Positions 61,744-64,000 of a stretch of 64,000 bases of DNA are shown piece by piece. The DNA lies in NCBI RefSeq assembly GCF_028583725.1, contig NZ_CP110680.1, positions 3,658,001 through 3,722,000 of the forward strand, given 5' to 3'. Position 1 is the stretch's first letter. The number at the start of each line of letters is the position of its first letter. The stretch comes from Cellulomonas fimi (GTDB taxonomy: Bacteria > Actinomycetota > Actinomycetes > Actinomycetales > Cellulomonadaceae). Made by a program: the position numbers and the translations under genes. Below the pieces are notes generated by a model. It was not told where the DNA came from and searched no databases. It saw only the letters and a program-made list of their open reading frames with translations.

Positions 61744-61770
61744 TCACAATCGCCCGACCCGTGCCGATGG
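61744..61770 (+). promoter_or_regulatory. Probable sigma-28 promoter of flgN-flgK-flgL
   Basis: TCAC (61744-61747), 15 bases, then GCCGATGG (61763-61770), identical in layout to the fliC promoter element. It is about 50 bases before the flgN ATG. Confidence 0.6.
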
Positions 61771-61820
61771 AGGGTGCAGACGCCCGACGGACCCCGCCGG
61801 GCAGGACCTGGAGGACACCC

Positions 61821-62300
61821 ATGCCCCTCAACGGGCTCTCCGACGCACTGTGGCAGCAGCGCAACCTGCTCGAGCTCCTCCTCTTCAAGCTCGAGGAGGA
61901 GCAGCTGATCCTCACCAGCGGACGCTCCCGCTGGCTCGGTCACGCGACCCGTGAGGTCGAGACCGTCCTCGACGAGATCCGCACGGCCGAGCTCGGGCGC
62001 GCGCTCGCCGCCGAGCTCGCCGCCGTCACGCTCGGGCTGCCCGGCGAGGCCAGCCTCGCCGAGATCGCCGCCGCCGCCCCCGCCCCCTGGGACGACCTGC
62101 TGCGCGCGCACCGCGACGCCTTCGCGTCGCTCGCCGCCGAGATCGGCCAGCTGTCCGACGGCAACCGCGAGCTCCTCGCGCTCTCCCACCGCGCCACGCA
62201 GGAGACGCTCGCGACGCTGCAGGACGTCCACACGTACACGGGCGCGGGCACGACCGCGGCGGCCGCACCCGCCGCCCGCCTCGTCGACCGCACCCTCTGA
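61821..62300 (+). CDS. flgN: FlgN-family flagellar chaperone
   Basis: A 159-residue helical protein with LSDALWQQRNLLELLLFKLEEEQLIL and VETVLDEIRTAELGRALAAELAA, the actinobacterial FlgN (DUF/FlgN) pattern. FlgN is an export chaperone for the hook-filament junction proteins FlgK and FlgL, which are encoded directly downstream. GGAGG lies seven bases upstream of the ATG, and a sigma-28-type promoter precedes it. Confidence 0.85.
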   Translation: MPLNGLSDALWQQRNLLELLLFKLEEEQLILTSGRSRWLGHATREVETVLDEIRTAELGRALAAELAAVTLGLPGEASLAEIAAAAPAPWDDLLRAHRDAFASLAAEIGQLSDGNRELLALSHRATQETLATLQDVHTYTGAGTTAAAAPAARLVDRTL

Positions 62301-62315
62301 GGAGACCCCCACCGC

Positions 62316-63743
62316 ATGAGCACCTTCTCCGGCCTCGGCACCGCGCTGAGCTCCCTGATCGCGCAGCGGCAGGCCCTCGACGTCGCGGGGCAGAACGTCG
62401 CCAACGCCAACACCGTCGGGTACACGCGGCAGCGCGCGTCGCTGTCCGCGCTGCCCGCCGCGAACGTCCCCTCGATGTTCTCCGTCAACAACGGCGCCGG
62501 CGAGGGCGTCCGCGTCACCGGGATCGAGCGGCTCGGCGACGTGTTCCTCGACCTGCGGCTGCGCACCCAGACCGCCGGCGCGTCCTACCTGTCGGCACGC
62601 GCCGAGGCGTACGGCGTGCTCGAGAAGAGCCTCGGCGAGCCCGGTGAGACGGGCCTCGCGAGCCAGCTCGCCACGATGTGGGGCGCCTGGTCCGACCTGT
62701 CCAACACGCCCGACAAGAACGCGGCCCGCGCGGTCGTCCTGCAGGACTCGAAGGCCGTCGCCGACCGCATCGCGAGCCTCTACTCGTCCGTCCAGACGCA
62801 GTGGACGCAGGCCCGCACCACGACCGCCGGGCTCGTCGAGCAGGTCAACACCACGGCCGCCGGCGTCGCCGACCTCAACGCGCGGATCCTCGAGATCACC
62901 AACGGAGGCGGCACCGCCAACGAGCTCATGGACCGCCGCGACCAGCTCGTCACGCAGCTCTCGTCGCTCGTCGGCGCGTCCGCCACGACCCGGGAGAACG
63001 GGCAGGTCGACGTCCTCGTCGGGGGCAACGCGCTCGTCTCCGGCAAGCGCGTCCACGAGCTCGCCGTCACCGGCGCCGCGTCCTTCGCGCAGGCCACCGC
63101 CGGCCAGGCGGTCAGCGTCGTCTGGGCCGAGCGACCCACGCAGAGCGCGGGCCTCGACGGCGGCCGCGTCGCCGGGCTGCTGTCCGTGCTCGCCCCGCCC
63201 GACGCGACCGGCACCGGCGGCATGCTCACCGAGGCCGCCGCACGCTACGACGCGCTCGCGACGACCCTCGCGACCCAGGTCAACGCGCTGCACGGCAGCG
63301 CGGTCACCGTCGACGGGCGCACCACCGGCGACTTCTGGACGTTCCAGGCGGGCCGGCCCGCCGCGCTCGGCCTCACCGTCGCCATCACGTCCGCCGCCGA
63401 CGTCGCCGTCGCCGACCCGACCAAGGGCGCCCTCGACGGCACGGTCGGCGACGCGATCGCCGCGCTCAAGACCAGCGAGACCGGGCCCGACGCGCACTGG
63501 TCGTCGACCGTCGTCGACCTCGGCGTGCGCGCGTCGAGCGCGACGTCGCGCGCCAAGGTCGCCGAGTCCGCGCGCGTCACCGCCGAGCAGCAGCAGCTCG
63601 CCGCGACCAGCGTGGACACCGACGAGGAGACCGTGAACATGCTCGCCTTCCAGCGGGCCTACGAGGGTGCCGCGCGCGTCCTCACCGCCGTCGACCAGAT
63701 GCTCGACGTGCTCATCAACAAGACCGGCCTCGTCGGAAGGTGA
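62316..63743 (+). CDS. flgK: Flagellar hook-associated protein FlgK
   Basis: A 475-residue hook-filament junction protein. N-terminal GLGTALSSLIAQRQALDVAGQNVANANTVGYTRQR and C-terminal VDTDEETVNMLAFQRAYEGAARVLTAVDQMLDVLIN are the paired axial-protein motifs, and ITNGGGTANELMDRRDQLVTQLS is FlgK-specific. 15 bases after flgN, five bases before flgL. ATG with GAGGAG-like sequence upstream. Confidence 0.95.
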   Translation: MSTFSGLGTALSSLIAQRQALDVAGQNVANANTVGYTRQRASLSALPAANVPSMFSVNNGAGEGVRVTGIERLGDVFLDLRLRTQTAGASYLSARAEAYGVLEKSLGEPGETGLASQLATMWGAWSDLSNTPDKNAARAVVLQDSKAVADRIASLYSSVQTQWTQARTTTAGLVEQVNTTAAGVADLNARILEITNGGGTANELMDRRDQLVTQLSSLVGASATTRENGQVDVLVGGNALVSGKRVHELAVTGAASFAQATAGQAVSVVWAERPTQSAGLDGGRVAGLLSVLAPPDATGTGGMLTEAAARYDALATTLATQVNALHGSAVTVDGRTTGDFWTFQAGRPAALGLTVAITSAADVAVADPTKGALDGTVGDAIAALKTSETGPDAHWSSTVVDLGVRASSATSRAKVAESARVTAEQQQLAATSVDTDEETVNMLAFQRAYEGAARVLTAVDQMLDVLINKTGLVGR

Positions 63744-63747
63744 CGCG

Positions 63748-64000
63748 ATGATCCCCCGGGTGACGCACCTGACAGTCCAGCGGCAGACGCTGGCGAACCT
63801 GCAGGGCAACCTCACGTCGATGGCCGACCTGCAGGCGCAGCTGTCGAGCGGCAAGAAGATCACCGTGCCGTCCGACGACCCCGCCGGGGCGTCCGACGTG
63901 CTCCGCCTGCGCGGCGAGCAGCGGGCGCTCACGCAGTACGCCCGCAACGCGACCGACGGCGACTCGTGGCTCACGACCGTCGACTCGGCGCTGCAGTCGT
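63748..64000 (+). CDS. flgL: Flagellar hook-associated protein FlgL, 5' part only
   Basis: The first 84 codons of FlgL, which continues beyond the right edge. The opening MIPRVTHLTVQRQTLANLQ and the block QAQLSSGKKITVPSDDPAGASDVLRLR are the family's N-terminal pattern. It follows flgK by four bases and is cotranscribed. Confidence 0.92.
   Translation, partial: MIPRVTHLTVQRQTLANLQGNLTSMADLQAQLSSGKKITVPSDDPAGASDVLRLRGEQRALTQYARNATDGDSWLTTVDSALQS

Overview
The window is very GC-rich DNA with the gene content of a Cellulomonas-like actinobacterium. It holds secreted CBM-linked polysaccharidases (a GH6 endoglucanase very like C. fimi CenA, a GH10 xylanase, GH43 and GH62 enzymes, a GH18 chitinase), a C50-carotenoid operon of the decaprenoxanthin type, actinobacterial markers (BldC-like, DUF3073, sigma-28/WhiG-type factor) and part of a flagellar regulon. 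Many starts have a TANNNT-type -10 element 6-7 bases before the start codon, which suggests leaderless transcripts.

Layout. 1-4.3 kb: a ribose-type sugar ABC transporter (reverse strand) divergent from a SorC-family regulator and a ribulose-phosphate-3-epimerase-like enzyme, with paired TGCTCA-type palindromes in the divergent promoter. 4.4-8.6 kb: a small unknown protein, an Imm5-like protein, a persulfide-stress unit (CoA-disulfide reductase/rhodanese fusion, 39-aa Cys-rich protein, CstR-like repressor) with two CsoR/CstR-type operators, and an S51 peptidase. 8.8-10.4 kb: an unusual fusion of a degenerate phosphotyrosine-phosphatase-like domain with an LCP domain. 10.6-15.9 kb: a lower-GC defence island on the reverse strand, with hamA-hamB (Hachiman) followed by a TIR-like effector overlapping an RNase HI gene. 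It is bounded by a truncated IS481-like remnant and tRNA-Arg(CCT).

16.2-21.5 kb: a hemicellulose operon GH43 -> GH10 -> GH62, all with CBM13 domains, behind a LacI-type palindrome. 21.7-28.8 kb: VOC proteins (one broken by an in-frame UAA), a DUF6318 lipoprotein/PKD protein pair, chitinase, a MazG-like protein and a PfkB kinase. 29.2-35.4 kb: surE and the fully overlapping crtE-B-I-Ye-Yf-Eb operon. 35.6-41.0 kb: galE, an F420-type oxidoreductase, a zincin, three tRNAs, membrane-stress-type small proteins, a BldC-like regulator and a DUF3073 protein. 41.2-46.3 kb: purM-purF, two small genes, and cenA.

46.5-64.0 kb: flagellar genes. flgB-flgC-fliE-fliF-fliG-fliH-fliI-fliJ-(NlpC/P60)-fliK-flgD-flgE, fliD-fliS-fliT-like, fliC and fliA are on the reverse strand. 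flgN-flgK-flgL run forward from a divergent promoter region and flgL leaves the window. Two matching TCAC-N15-GCCGAT elements before fliC and flgN look like sigma-28 promoters. fliM, fliN, fliL, mot and flh genes are not in the window.

The most interesting lead is the RNase HI + TIR two-gene cassette directly downstream of Hachiman. It has the look of a separate, possibly undescribed, nucleic-acid-triggered NAD-depleting defence module.
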